DNA from: Chiridota heheva
Taxonomy: Eukaryota > Echinodermata > Holothuroidea > Apodida > Chiridotidae
Assembly (NCBI GenBank): GCA_020152595.1
Contig: JAIGNY010000711.1
Location: 1,047,001 to 1,111,000, forward strand
Direction of reading: 5' to 3'
Length of the DNA stretch: 64,000 nucleotides
Part shown: positions 11,741-24,428 of the stretch, piece after piece
How positions within the stretch are numbered: position 1 is the first letter of the stretch
Layout of the letters: each line of letters begins with the position of its first letter
Notes under the pieces: model-generated
The model's input: the letters and a program-made list of their open reading frames with translations, nothing else
Told to the model about the DNA's origin: nothing
Databases searched by the model: none
Position numbers and translations under genes: made by a program

Positions 11741-12132
11741 TATGTCTTAGATCTGGATTTATGACAGCACACTGTGTACTGCACTGGTCATTTTTCAAAT
11801 AACTGGTGAAATGTTATAACTCCTTAAGTAACAGAATAATATATCAGCATGGTTTTTTTCACCAATTTGTTCTTTAATAGTCTGAAATGAAATGAAAATT
11901 ATTGGGAAAATTCCTTAAACTAATATTCGTGTAGTTAAACCAGTATTTGAAATGATCTATTAATTATTACTAGCCCGTTTTGTATTATCGTAAAAGTCTT
12001 GATAATTGTGCTACAAGTATCAACCACTATCCAAGGTTGGAATGAAATTTGAAAAGAAAGTTGTTGGTAAGATATGACGCGCAACATTAAACAGGGGTAT
12101 ATTAGAGGGAGGGGAAAAAGTGGCAAGCCAAC

Positions 12133-12905
12133 TAGTGCTGTTGATTTGCGATTAATTTACTAAATGTTTGTTTGTAACCAAGCTTCACCCAAAAATCTGT
12201 TAAAATTTGTTTTCACCCCTGGAACTGGTTCAGTTCCCACACAAACATACCATACATTTTCGGACCACAAATAGGCCAAGAATCTCACCAAATCCAAAAA
12301 CATGTCTTAAAATTACCTGCTAGGCTGACAAAACTACCTGAAAATAAAGAACCTTGGTTTAGTTGACATTCAAAAAGGTGTAGAAAAAAAGATATTCATC
12401 AAAAATTTTGCCGATTTTTGGCAGTCTGAAGTTCCACCTGGTCTCTACAAAATAATTTATGTACAGACCGTACCCCAGTACTATATTGACTAAGGCCCGT
12501 AAAATCAGTTTTTAGTTCTTAAAGTTAAAGTGCGGTAACAATTTTAATTGCATTTAGTTCTGGCCATGAAGGTGCAGTAGAAAGTTATAAGCGATCAATT
12601 ATAAAGGAAATGAAGGAATTTTCTTAATTTTTAATGCCATTTTCATGCATTTTAAGAATAGAGAGGTTTGTTTTTAGTATATAGTTCCAACCTTTTAGGT
12701 GATTTTTTGAGTTTTTTTATGATGTTTTTTCAGTGTTGCTAATTGTCACTGTACACTACTAGGCTCCCCCATATAGTGTTTTCGCGATTAATCACTTCAA
12801 ACTCCCCATATAGTGTTTTCGCGATTAATCGCTTCAAAGTTTTACTAAATGTTTTTGAAGAGTTGCGTGTGATTAGCGATTAATTGCTAATCGTCAACAG
12901 CACTA
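12133..12905. mobile_element. hAT-type non-autonomous DNA element with perfect 8-bp target duplication
   Basis: Both sides carry aagccaac (12125-12132 and 12906-12913). Termini are tagtgctgttgat and gtcaacagcacta, reverse complements at 12 of 13 positions. Subterminal gcgattaat motifs fit hAT ends. No transposase frame. Inside, a 38-bp unit containing 'catatagtgttttcgcgatt' is tandemly duplicated at about 12764-12838. Confidence 0.88.
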
Positions 12906-12913
12906 AAGCCAAC

Positions 12914-14814
12914 TTATGTAAAATTCTAGCGCTGGGTGAAAGGTGTGTTCCATATGACAGAGGACTATTAAAGAAACAATGTTGAACAATTACTTGGCCG
13001 ATATCATGTTCCATTAAAAAGTATTGTATTTCAAAAACTCCTTAAGTGTCTTCTTCTTCCGGGATATGTTTAAACATCAATAGGCTGATGACATAAAACG
13101 GTATGGGTGTGCGCATGGTGGTGTATTTCCTTTGCTAAAGTTAAAAATAACAGTTCACAAACAATAGTGCTCTCCACAGGCCTACAGCCACTAGGTGTCT
13201 GTGCTCATTGAAATGTAATAAGATTCAGTGAAAATACATTGAAGAAATCAAGGAGTTACATGACTTCAGGAACTCTTTCAACACAAAATCTACAAATTTG
13301 AAACACAGTCAGATAAGTCCACAGACAAAAAGGTGGAATGATTGAGGTGCTGGTGCTGTAGGCTTACATTGTTGTGTTTCACAGTGCTAGGTATAAAGTT
13401 ACTCAAATGTCATATACTTATCACTGACAATAGTCATGGTTTCCTTGTAAAATTATGATTTACTAAACGATTGGAAACATGTTTTTAATCAGTGAAATGA
13501 GGTATTAAATATACTTTATATGAGCATGCTTTGTCCATCTAATCATTTTTCCAATAGTCTTTATTTGTTTAAACAATGGCAGTATGTTTTGATAGAATAC
13601 ATATGTAAGGACTGTGGGAGATGAGATGGTGCATTGCTGGTTGTTTGTGTACAATGCCATAGACCCTGGGTGAAATTTTGTTGAGTTTCTGACAGTTTTT
13701 ATGGGATTTTCTTTATGGAACATTTGGAATCATATAAAAGAAAACAGTAAAAGGAAAATATTGCCCAGCTTCTTACAAATTTTACTTTGGGAAAATGATG
13801 TTGATAGGAAAATCGATTGAAACTTTAAACAAACTTTTTTCTTGTTTATTTTTATCACTGTGCAAAATATTTGAATGGCACGTAGAAACTATCTTAACAA
13901 AGCCAGTTTCATGAATAGTTGTGTCAATTATGATGTAATAAGACAACAACAGTAACATAGAATAAACTTTTTACACAGTGCAGAGAAATCCACTGATACA
14001 CTGAGTCTTAGCCTATAATTTGTGAAAAGATTTTAAACATTGACATAGATTCTTCGAAAAAACAGCTTGTGTACATGTAAGCAACACAGTGGATTTATCG
14101 ATCGTTACGTCAAGTGTCGGTTCATCAGTTTTGGGATCTACTCAGATTTGTGTGTGCTCAACTGTAGCCGTTATGTATGTGCATGAAGTTAGGTAATAGG
14201 CTTTATCTCGCTGGCCATGTCGCCGTTGTTTTTATTGTGAGCCTTTCCTTACACTTTTCTTGTAACCAGCCCTTTGTACACAATTCTCTCATAGGTTTAA
14301 GGTGTAATAACTCCTTGTAGCAGTAGGATAGCATCATGTTCTTTTTCTCCACCAATTTGTTAAATTGTTGTTTATCGTGAGAAATACACATGGGTGACCA
14401 TGGGAGTATTTCTCCAACTCGTTCTTTATGTTCAACTGATTTGTCCTACAGACCTTTTCAAACCTTTTTAGTCAAACTTTAATACTTCAGTTCTTCGACC
14501 AATCAAGTCCTGTAGGAATTTTCCCTTTATTATCCAATCAATCAGCTGCATTTGCTGGAGGAAAAGTTGAAAACAACAATGCTTGCTCTTATTACCTTTA
14601 CGTATAACATACGTATGATTAGCGTTTGAAAGCATTGTTCTTCATACGCTTAGTCCCATAGTGCATGACTTGTGCAGATGGCCAAGAATCCACTAGTATT
14701 TGATTGGTTCCATTATGGACACAGGAATTTTGCCATGTGACATTATGTAAATTAGTTTTCTGAAAGTTGTTGATTCAAATTTAAATAGGTCTCTTCATCA
14801 CTTCATCTTCACAG
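12914..14814. other. Intron, no element recognised
   Basis: AT-rich sequence between the hAT element and exon F. No coding similarity or repeat unit recognised. A pyrimidine tract plus 'tcctacag' near 14452 resembles an acceptor but has no IPO13-like frame after it. Confidence 0.5.
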
Positions 14815-14887
14815 TTCCTTACTGTTCCTTTACCTCAAGTGAGAAGAGCAGCGGTGAGAGGAGAACTGCAGGCAGGTCTCAAAAAAG
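14815..14887 (+). CDS. IPO13: IPO13 exon F
   Basis: 24 codons plus one base, FLTVPLPQVRRAAVRG to GLKK, between acceptor ttcacag and donor gtttgt. It continues the frame from exon E as in the vertebrate 'LPEEFQTSRLPQYRK' stretch. The preceding intron is 3.7 kb and carries a hAT-type element. Confidence 0.92.
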
Positions 14888-15282
14888 GTTTGTAAAAACC
14901 ACACAAATTTTCTTCTATTAAAAGAATTTAAAACCTCTAATTAATAGCTTCATTATTCTGTGAGCTATTTGACAGCTTTTGAGACAATCCTACTTATCGG
15001 ATGTAAACCTTGGGTTATTTTATAGGATATGGAGAACAAACTGAATTCCTTTGCTACATCATGTTGTAGATTAATGCAATAACAGCAGACCTTTGGACTG
15101 GGTTCGAATGTCCAAAAACAGACGTCTATGCTCTGTAATCAAAAGAGTAGATTTTCTACTCATTAATTAAAAGGGTAGATTTCCCTACTCTGTAATCACT
15201 CTGTAATCAAAAGGGAAGGTTTTGTTTTACAAGTTTACAAGATTGAGTTTTGAAGATATTTTTTGATTTTTTTCTTCTTCAG

Positions 15283-15502
15283 TTCTTCCACTTCTACAAT
15301 CACTTTTAAGGCAGGCTGATTCGCCAACTCAGATTCGACTGCAGGCTTTAAAGTGTGTCTCCAGTTGGGTCAAGCTTGATATTCCACTCTGCGATTTGGA
15401 TGCCATTGCAGAAATTCTTTTCCAATCTATGCAGGATAATGATTTGTTTGACCTTTGTGTGGACGCCTTAGGGGATATAATATCGCAACCTACATCACCA
15501 AA
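15283..15502 (+). CDS. IPO13: IPO13 exon G
   Basis: 220 bp: two bases completing a Val codon, then LPLLQSLLRQADSPTQIR, a middle part with CVSSWVKLDIPL, and a tail LFDLCVDALGDIISQPTSP. Acceptor cttcttcag, donor gtaagt. Matches the conserved 'CFSSWVQLEVPL' and 'DSELFDSSVEAI' region. Confidence 0.95.
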
Positions 15503-15705
15503 GTAAGTGCCTTCTGTGTCTATTGAGTACTGTTTGATAAAACCCATTCTACCTCTCATTTCTTTCAAGAAAAAAAATGAAATAGGTTTATTTAGTAATT
15601 ATGTATACTGAAATATTTTTTGAGCATTGCCTTTTTCTTTATGTGGTGGTTTTGTTTTGACCTCTATCTTAGTGTGTAGGTGGGCTCTGGGCAATAAACT
15701 CATCC

Positions 15706-15856
15706 TACAGTCATGTCCAAATGTAATTAGGAAAATTCTCCACTCCCTTCGATCAATGTTGAAAGTTGCTGTGTACTATGTTTTTTGCAAAGCGCACAAA
15801 ATTTAATGGTGGGAGGTGGGGTAACATGTCTCAACACTATTGGTCACAATTGCAGT
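15706..15856. mobile_element. Small MITE (Tc1/mariner-like ends)
   Basis: About 150 bp starting tacagtcatgtccaaa and ending ggtcacaattgca. It shares internal sequence (atcaatgttgaaagt) with the element at 29443-29618, whose ends taatcatggccaaaa and ttttggccatgattgta are clear inverted repeats. Confidence 0.55.
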
Positions 15857-16335
15857 TCCATATCCTATCATATGTGTATGTTTTGTTATTATCATATTTA
15901 GTGTTTGGTTTCTTTCTGCATGTATCTTTTTTGCATATTGTAATGTTTTGCACATATTATCAATGTCTGTATTACTAATAGGATTTCTTTTAAAATTTTC
16001 CATAAAGTCTCCTCAACCTTTTTGCATTTTCTTTCCCAATTGTTCCATGTATGTAACTCTGGTTGGAAATTTTTGTCCAAAAAAATTTGTCAAGGTTGGA
16101 GAGATCATTTACTGGTCAATGGTTTGTGGAATTTGTCCCAATTCAGGGTTCTTACCTCAGAGGTCTTTTGTTTCTAATTTATTGGAGTTCCTTGGGTGAT
16201 GTTACAAAACTAGTTGGATTCCAGTCATAATGTGGATTTCATCATGTAGATTTCCAAGAAACATTTATGCTTGGACTTTCTGTAATTTCCTGCATGTTTT
16301 CAGCTAATCCTCATGTGACATGTGGTAACAGTTTG
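15857..16335. other. Intron, no element recognised
   Basis: Part of the G-H intron; open frames here have no recognisable similarity. Confidence 0.45.
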
Positions 16336-16339
16336 AAGT

Positions 16340-16890
16340 TGATCAAAAACTGCAGCTTCAAATTTTTGTTAGACCAAATATCCTCAAATATAAGGATGGT
16401 TTTGTCAAATTAGGTCATTAAAAATTGGCCTGCCTAGTATGAAGTTTGAAACAACAAATATCTCATCCAAAAGGCATAGTGATATATTTGCAAAGTTTAA
16501 ACAATGTTTAAATGTTATGCGATTTGATCGCTCAGCAAATCTAAAATTCAAATTTTGATTTTTCTCTACCATACGAAGCAACACTATGCCTGGCCAATTT
16601 TGCCTATTTTCATGGCCTAAGCTCATAAAATCAGCCCAAAATTATATTTTTTATGCTAGGATGACATGGGGTTTTATTACCTAGAATACAACAAGTTACA
16701 TGTCATAAATTTGGCCAAACATTATTTTGAAGCAACAGTTTTTTAAATAAAGTATTAAGTGACTTTTACAATTCCTTATCATTGAAATCATAGGGGGAAA
16801 ATTACAATTTTGGTGCCTTTCAGAAATACAGTTTGGCTTCACTCAATGGCGGAGCTCAGTCTTCTCTGTTAATTAAATTATGTGGTCTGG
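16340..16890. repeat. Dispersed repeat, second copy at 56630-57120
   Basis: Shares ordered blocks with 56630-57120: aatatctcatccaaaaggca, tacgaagca, caacagttttt, aataaag...agtgacttttacaatt and ggcttcactc. About 500 bp, no coding content; possibly an old non-autonomous element. Confidence 0.65.
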
Positions 16891-16956
16891 ATTCACAATT
16901 TTTTGTTTGTTTTTAGAAGAAAAAAACTGATGTCTTCCCCTTGTTTTTCATTTTAG

Positions 16957-17041
16957 GTATCCTCAGTCAGTGAAAAAGTTCATGGATCAGGTGCTACACC
17001 TGAAAGAGAAGATGTCACATGCAATAGATCAGAGGGATATG
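16957..17041 (+). CDS. IPO13: IPO13 exon H
   Basis: First base completes a Lys codon; then YPQSVKKFMDQVLHLKEK to DQRDM, between acceptor cattttag and donor gtacgg. It precedes a 10.4-kb intron that contains DIRS copy 1. Confidence 0.93.
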
Positions 17042-17238
17042 GTACGGATATCTATTAAAAGAATATTCCCGTGAACTTTTATTTTAATATATACCATATT
17101 TAACATAATAAGTACCCATGCTCTAATTAGCACCCACCCAGCAATTATTTTCTTTTGATAACATATCCTAACATCATCAAATAGCCTATATGTATTTGTG
17201 TTCCATATCTTTTTATACTCTAGTCTGAATCCCTGTTA

Positions 17239-17304
17239 ATATATATATATATATATAATATACTTATACATATATAGATACTTATATATATATATATATT
17301 ATAT
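17239..17304. repeat. (TA)n tract at left edge of DIRS copy 1
   Basis: Interrupted ta dinucleotides directly abutting the left end of the element. Confidence 0.9.
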
Positions 17305-17316
17305 GTACTTCTAGTT

Positions 17317-17450
17317 ATACCTTACTTTCCATGCTATAAAGATGCAATCTATTCACATGACCTGATCCTAACGCACTTCTAACTGACCTTAAAAAGGTAG
17401 TTACCAGCCCAGTCCTGACCTCCATATTACATCTACTAACCCTCACTTTT
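17317..17450 (+). repeat. DIRS copy 1 left inverted terminal repeat
   Basis: Contains ccatgctataaagatgcaat, acctgatcctaacgcacttc and ttaccagcccagtcctgacc. The reverse complement lies at 26123-26262. Confidence 0.88.
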
Positions 17451-18979
17451 TTTCAGCGCATTGTTTTCACAACATCGCTGGAACTGGTCAAATTTTCTTT
17501 TTTAAATTTAACCTTTTTCTAACAATTTTCTCCCTTGTAGCTTCTACCAGGCACGGTTTTACGCTGCTCTATCTTATCATGTTCGCCTTTTCAAGTCTTC
17601 TGAGGTAAGACGAGGTAGCCATGGGTCCGTGATTTCTTCGGTCCGACTTACAGAACTTTCCGGTGTAGCCTACACTTAGGATAGAGTGTTTTTCTCTCCA
17701 TTCTTACAAAGCGGGTGGCTAGTTCGAGAGAGTCCCACTCTCGCGGTGGGTGTTTTTAGGCCCTAGAGCACCAAGTGTGCGTGTCTAGTGGACCTCTTGC
17801 CCCTGGATTTAAGTGTTTTTCACCCTTGGCCCCGCCCTTCCACGAGGAGAGCCTAGTGTTACACTATGCATTGTATGAACATGTTAGGATATCTTCAGTA
17901 CAGGTTCTAGTATGCATTAGGCCAATTTATTCAATCGATGTTGGTGCATGCATATTGGGTCGACGTCACCACAGGGTTTTCGAGGAGTCGGCTTCTTACA
18001 GCTCCAAGGAGCTACACTTGTTACAGGAGAGCCTATATTTTATTTAACGTTAGCAGTACATATCATGTATTCGTTTTTCTCGCATATAAACAAGACAAGG
18101 TTTTTAATTTTCAAGCATAAATTGTGGGGTGTTAGAGAGACCTTGAGGGGGTCTTTCTGACGTCCTCTTTACAGGAGATATAATCTTTTCTTTTTATCTC
18201 CACAGACGCCAAGTTACTTAGTGGTTCGTGTTTTCCAAGCTACCCCTACGCTATTAAAGAATTTACGTTTGGTGCATTTTCTCGGGTTTTCAATTTTTTT
18301 CTGATAACTTTTTTTGATGTACTGAATTGCTGTAGCTTGCCTTTTTGATGTTTGACGAAGGGTTGTAGGTACATCCTCCGTAGGGGCGTCTTCGTGTAAG
18401 TGTATATGTATGCATTCATATATATATATTTTTACTTTTCAGATATACGCCAAGAGGCGACATAAATTAATTAGTCTCAGAGTTTCTACTTACGCGAGGG
18501 CCACCTTCTCGATAGATAACTGAGTCGTGGAGGCCTGTGTTTGTAGCTTACTTTTTCCTGATTACCCCCTGAAGGCCTCTGACTCGATAGATTACTGAGT
18601 TGGCAGGGCCACGAGTGCGGTCTATCAGACGTAAGTTACCTGAGTCTATATTGATAAGCTAAGTGGCGTCCTAGACGTCACTTAGAATAAACCACTATAA
18701 AGAAGCGCCCCCTACTCGATAAGATTACTGAGTTGTGGGAGGCGCATATTTTTAGTGGGTAAACCCTTTGTACACCCCTGTGGTCCATGGTTCCGCTAAA
18801 CGGACCGGTAGGGCCACATAAAGGCGGCACCCAAAGAGGTTATACGTGAGTCACAAGTAATTTCATGGGTCCTTTCTGGTTCGTACGGCTTCGGTGATTG
18901 GATCCATACGGTTCCACGGCCCGTGTACACGGCTCCGTACGGGTCCATTGGAAGGTTCCATGTGGCTCCACGGTCCGTG

Positions 18980-19165
18980 TTTACGGCTCCATTGGACGGG
19001 TCCATTGGACGGGTTTATTGGACGGGTCTATTGGACGGGTCCATTGGACGGGTCCATTGGACGGATCCATTGGACGGATCCATTGGACGGCTCCATTGGA
19101 CGGCTCCATTGGACGGCTCCATTGGGCGGCTCCATTGGACGGCTCTATTGGACGGCTCCATATGG
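18980..19165 (+). repeat. 13-bp array tccattggacggc in DIRS copy 1 leader
   Basis: About 14 units at 13-bp spacing (19081, 19094, 19107 and so on). A 13-bp unit makes all three frames read the same 13-residue cycle (GSIGR / HWTGPLDG). Related arrays lie in copy 3 (42600-42870) and copy 4 (49160-49670). Confidence 0.9.
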
Positions 19166-19891
19166 CTCCATGGCCTGTGTTTACTGGTCCGTACGGGTCC
19201 ATTGGACGGCATCATATTGCTCCACGGCTCGTGTTTAGGGGTCCGTTGGACGGCCAGATGGTTCCATACGGCTCTGTGGCCCACGGGTCTATACGGCTCT
19301 GATGAACGGGTCTGTACGGCTCCATTATTTTGTAATGGGATAATGTACACAGTATAATTAACCCGGAAATACACCCACTAGCTACGAAGCTTCATGGTCA
19401 GGTGACAAGTGACAATCTTCGCAAGAAGTTTAGCACCACAAGATCCATTTCCTTCTTGGTCCCGTAGCCATTAGCTACGCAGTTTCACATCCGTGTGAAT
19501 GCCATTAATTATATTGTCCGCGTTAAACGTTACACTTCCGCAATTATTTTCACCAATATCATGGACACGGAGGACAGGGCCCCTGCAGCTAAGTAGGCGT
19601 ACTCTAACACGCACCCCAGTGGTGCCAAACACTGTGGCGGAGCCCAATCCTCCCGTCCCCCTGGTGGGGTTTCTTGAACAAGGCAGACCCCGGAGGAGAG
19701 ACAGGGAATGGGATAGTGCATATAAGGGGGGACAGAGTCGAGGTCACCAGTCCCCTTCCTCTTTCTCTTTCTCATAATCCCCTGAAACCAGGTGGAGGTG
19801 AAGGAAGCGACACTGGGGAAACCCCCTCGAGGATCCCACCTTCCAGAACACACTCAAGAAAATACTTGAGACTTGGTGTCTAGGCGCTGGA

Positions 19892-20374
19892 GTGGAGGCT
19901 ACCACCTCCTGCACCTCGCTCCCTGGCAGCTGCCACTGCCACGGCATGGCATCCCCCGACCCTGAGGTCTCGGAGGAAGATGCTCTTGACATCTATCCCT
20001 TGGGAGAGGAAGTTAATTTTTTGGACAATATGGACCCTCCAGTGGAGACTACGGACACGCCTATGGCACGGGACCACCCCCCAGAGCGGGGGATTCCTCC
20101 TGCCACTCTGGTTCAAGCCGTCCCCAGTACCGCATCAACGATGCAGACCGCACTAGACCAGCTTATTGACTTCCTAGAATGGGAAATCAAGCTGGATATT
20201 GTAGAAGCACCTCTCGTAGAGGCTGGCCCACAGTCTCAGCATAGACTGCTCAGCTCAGCTCCGAGGGATACTAAGCCAATGGCTAGACAATTTCACATTG
20301 ATGCCTCCCTTGTGACCAGGGCATTGGGCCAGAATCCCGGACAGGGACTGGACAGCCTACAACAAAGAATTTGA
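19892..20374 (+). pseudogene. DIRS copy 1 gag-like ORF, truncated by LINE
   Basis: A 160-codon frame. Its C-terminal half (QLIDFLEWEIKLDI, PLVEAGPQSQ) is shared with copy 2 (LIDILEWQIKLDI, PLVEAGPQSQRR), so both descend from a conserved ORF. I infer gag from its position upstream of RT; no zinc knuckle is visible. The frame is cut where the LINE begins, and about 600 bp present in copy 2 are missing after it. Confidence 0.65.
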
Positions 20375-20384
20375 CAAGTCTCCC

Positions 20385-23117
20385 ATCTCTCCTGCAATGG
20401 TGACCTCACCACAAAAAAGAACATCGTTAAGCACCTCGCCGCCTCTTTCAGCAACATCTCGTCCTCGGCCAACTACTCCAATGCTTTCAAAACCAAAAGA
20501 GCTTGCAATGAATACTAGAGTATCAACTTTTCCTCCAACAACTCCGAGAGCTACAACACCCTCTCACCCTTTCTGAATTAATCCAAGCCATCCACCACGC
20601 TGACTGCACCTCCAAGGGCCCAGATAACATCTTCTACCAGTTCCTGAAACACTTCCCCAACAAGGCCACCACTACCTTACTCACCATCCTCAACCACATT
20701 TGGTCCTCGCACTCCTTTCTCCCTATCTAAAGGACAGCTATTGTCACCCCCGTCCTTAAACCGGGGAAGGACAGTACCGACCCCTCCAACTACCGCCCCA
20801 TTGCCCTCACCTGCTGTCTCTGTAAAATTATGGAAAGGATCATTAACCAGAGACTAAGCTGGTTCCTTGAGACCAACAAAATCCTCTCCCCTCACCAAAG
20901 CGGCTTCTGGAAATGTCGCAATACCCTAGACCAATTATTTATGCTCAACGCCATTATCTAGGAATCCTTTGCAAAAAAAGGAACGCCTCATTTCCATTTT
21001 TTTGACCTCAAGAAAGCTTTCTACACTACTTGGAAATATGGCATTAATGCAAACTTTACACCATCGGCTTCAAAGTCCACCTCTCCATCTTTATTCAAAA
21101 CTTCCTCTCACCCAGGCAGTTCCAAGTTCGTATTGGCGACACCCTCTCCAACCCCTACCCTCAAGAAGGTGTCCCCCAAGGCAGCATCCTCCCTCCCACT
21201 CTCTTCAATTTGAGCATTAATGACATCGCGGACAACCTCGGCCCCAACATCAAACGTACCCTCTACGTGGATGACTTCACTATCATCTACTCCTCCCCTA
21301 GCTTTCCTCTTGTCAAAAATAGACTCCAATTCAGCCTGAACCAGCTGCAAGTCTGGTGCAACAATAACGGTTTTAAATTCTCCAAAGACAAGACAGTCTG
21401 CATGCACCTCTGTCATTTCAACAGGCTCCACTTCAACTCGAACCTCATGCTCAATGGCAATTGCATCCCTAAACTTGGACACACGAAGTTCCTGGGTTTA
21501 ACTCTAGACTCCAAGCTCTCCTACAAGCAACACATCACCAACCTGAAATTGAAATGCAACAGCTCCCTCAACATTCTCCGCCTCCTCTCCAACACCACTT
21601 GAGGTGCGAACCGCCATGCTCTCCTCAAAATATTCAAGCTCACCATTTGTACCAAGCTTGACTTTGGCAATATTATCTACTGTGTCGCTCACAACTCATA
21701 CCTCAACCACATCAACACTATCCAAAATGAAGCCCTCAGGCTTTGTCTGGGTGCCTGCAGGACCTCCCCAATCACCAGCCTTCATGTTGAAGCCAACGAA
21801 TCCCCCTTCCTGCTAAGGTGTAGAAAGCTTAGCCTCTCCTATGCTTTTAGAGCCCTCACCAACACCCAAAACCCTGTTTACAACCTCATTAGATACCCCA
21901 AATTCTCCACCCTCTTTGATAGGACTAAAACCCTATCTCCTTCCTTCAGCTTATGCATGAAATCAGACCTCCATCTCGGCATCAACCCCGCCACTCTCTG
22001 CACTTTCTCCTGGCCCACTTTTCCTCCTTGGGCCAACCCCCTCCCTTCTATCCACCTGGGCCTCTCCACTCATCACAAAGCCCAAACCCACCCTAACCTC
22101 TTCATCAATCGCCACAACCAAATCAAAGACCAACTCTCAAACTACACCTCCATCTATACTGATGACTCCAAGGAAGGCAAGAAGATGGCTGCTGCTGCCG
22201 TCATCCAAGACATTACCCTTAGTAGCAGACTTCTCGACTACTCATCCATCTTTTCAGCCTAGGCAAAGGCCGTCCTCCTCACCCTCTCCTCTCAGCCACT
22301 TTGCCATTTTCTCCGACTCCAAGGCTGTTCTACTTCTTTACTCAATCTTAAATGGGATAAGTTCACATCCCACCTCCTCCTAGAACTCCTTTCGCCCACC
22401 CCTGCAGGAAAAGTATTCTTTTCTTCTGGATACCTAGTCATATTGGTATCCCTGGCAATGACAGGGCTGATGCAGCCACTAAGCTTGCCCTCAACCTCCC
22501 CCTACCCCTTTTCCCAAAACCCTTTCAGACATCAAACCGCTTATCGCTTCCCTTGTTCGTGACCCTGGCAAACCTCATGGAACTTCCAAATTGATAACAA
22601 ACTCCACGTTATCCAGCCCACCATTCCGATCAAACCCACCCTCAACAACCTCGTATCAACAAGGTTCATATTACCCTTCTTAGAATAGGTCACACCCACC
22701 TCACTCACTCCCACCTCTTTATTGGCTCCCCGAACCCCTCTGCAACAATTGCCATTGCACCCTCACAGTCCATCACGTTCTCCTTGCTTGCCCCCTGTAC
22801 AACCTTCCCAGAACTTCCCTTGCTCCTCACAACTCAATTGCTGAGTTCTTCCAGAAAAAATCCTCCTGATAAAATTATCTCCTTCCTTCATCATGCTTCC
22901 CTCTACAACCATATTTAGTCCTCTCCTACTTCCCTCTCTCTACCTTGTTTCTTTACCCATGCACCACCTCTCTCGATCTTAGCTTTCTGACCTTTTGTTC
23001 TTGTATTTCTCTCATTCTCCTCCTGTTTCCTTTCTACCTCTAGAATGATCTGACCTCTCAGGCACAATTTGACCCTTGTTGTCATGGTGCCATTGGGCCC
23101 TCATCAAACAAACAAAA
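20385..23117 (+). mobile_element. I-like LINE inserted in DIRS copy 1, 5'-truncated, decayed
   Basis: Encodes a LINE reverse transcriptase in broken frames: GKDSTDPSNYRPIAL (about 20770), EGVPQGSILPPTLFN, catalytic YVDDFTII (21263-21286). An RNase H domain follows (YTDDSKEGKK near 22155, where the usual G is D; FSDSKAV; GNDRADAAAKLAL near 22460). Then come a CNNCHCTL-type block and the tail tcatcaaacaaacaaa. RNase H after RT points to the I superfamily. Several in-frame stops and frameshifts mark it as dead. Confidence 0.9.
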
Positions 23118-23119
23118 TA

Positions 23120-24072
23120 GTTTCTTCCCAAACTCCTATTTTTCTGGGAGCAGTCCTGGCTTTCACACAAGGTTGTATTCAACCGACAGAGGAGAGTATC
23201 CTAGCCATGAAGGCGGGAGCCGACATCCTCCTCTCGCAACTGGCATCGCCGGCGAGAGTGTGGCTGGTATTCTAAGGATACCTAGCCAATCTAGTAGATG
23301 TAGTCCCTATGTTCAGGTTTCACATGCGGGATCTACAAGTTTCATGTACTGGATCATTTCATCCCATCCAGGAGGGACCTCAGTGTTCTCATCCCATGTA
23401 TGCAGGCAGAGGTCCCCCACTTCTTGTGGTGGTGCATCCACTCCCACCTGTCACAGGGAGATGTTTTCCCACCTGCCAGACCTTCAGTGTCAGTGGTGAC
23501 AGACGCATCTTTGATAGGGGTGGGGAGCGCATTTAGCATGGTCCCAAGTGGCGGGGTTTTGGATGGGCATTTAGTGCGGACAGCACATCAATTTGTTGAA
23601 ACTAGAGGCAGTACATCGGGCTCTTGTTCACTTCCTACCTCAGGTACAGAACAAGACTGTTCTCATATGCACAGACAACACCACAGTAGTGCTGTATATC
23701 AACAGGCAGGGAGGCGTGAGATTCTGGATCCTCGCCAAGTCCTTTCTGTCTTGGGGCATGACAAACAAGGTCCACCTGCCAGGCAAGGAGAACACATTTG
23801 CAGATCTGTTATCTCGCCTCCAAGGAGCACCCACAGAATGGGCCCTCCTTCCGCAGGTGGCTGATGTGATCCGGTTAACCTTCGGTCTCCCGGACATATA
23901 TCTGTTCGCATCCGTGGACAACCACAAGCTACCAACTTTGTGTGCTCTGACCCCCGACCTGAGATTCTGGAGAGTCCATGCATTCACGATCAGGTGGACC
24001 AACTTCGTGGGCTACACCTGCCCACCGTTCGCACTGGTATCGAGAGTACTGGCCAAGGTGATGTACGATTAG
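23120..24072 (+). pseudogene. DIRS copy 1 RT C-terminal part and RNase H, frameshifted
   Basis: Resumes the DIRS frame at TPIFLGAVLAFTQG (thumb-like region shared with copy 2). RNase H catalytic residues are visible: VVTDAS (Asp codon about 23502), LKLEAVHRAL, CTDNTTVV and NTFADLLSR. A frameshift near 23585-23595 separates the first from the rest. C-terminal sequence LFGLPDIYLFASVDN-like (read as FGLPDIYLFASVDN) fits the DIRS RNase H extension. The RT palm with YxDD is absent, removed with the LINE insertion. Confidence 0.85.
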
Positions 24073-24428
24073 TGTCACATGTTGCCTCTGGTAGCTCCCA
24101 ATTGGACTTGCCAACTGTGGTTCCCTGAGCTGCTCAATTTTATCGCAGTTTTCTCGTACATGCTTCCGGTCGCAGATGACTTAGTCTCAATCCCGGGCTC
24201 TGGCAAACTGCACCACAATTCAAGAGCACTCCATTTGACTGTGTGGCCTCTATCCGTGAATCCCTTGTGTAGCAAGGCCTTTCAGAGGAAGCCGCCAAAG
24301 TGGTAGCCCAAAGTCGGAGACCTTTAACTTTGGGGATGTATTCTTCCAGACTTTGAATATTCCGAGACTAGTGCCAGAATAGATCGGTTTCTCCGCATAC
24401 GGTATCTCTTGGTGACGTAGCAGATTTC

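Noticed and set aside
14440..14520. Possible extra IPO13 exon after tcctacag
   Set aside because: No importin-13 similarity; exons E and F already join without a gap in the family alignment.
18894..19374. Overlapping frames with GSIGRVHWTG repeats
   Set aside because: A 13-bp tandem array within the DIRS leader reads open in all frames.
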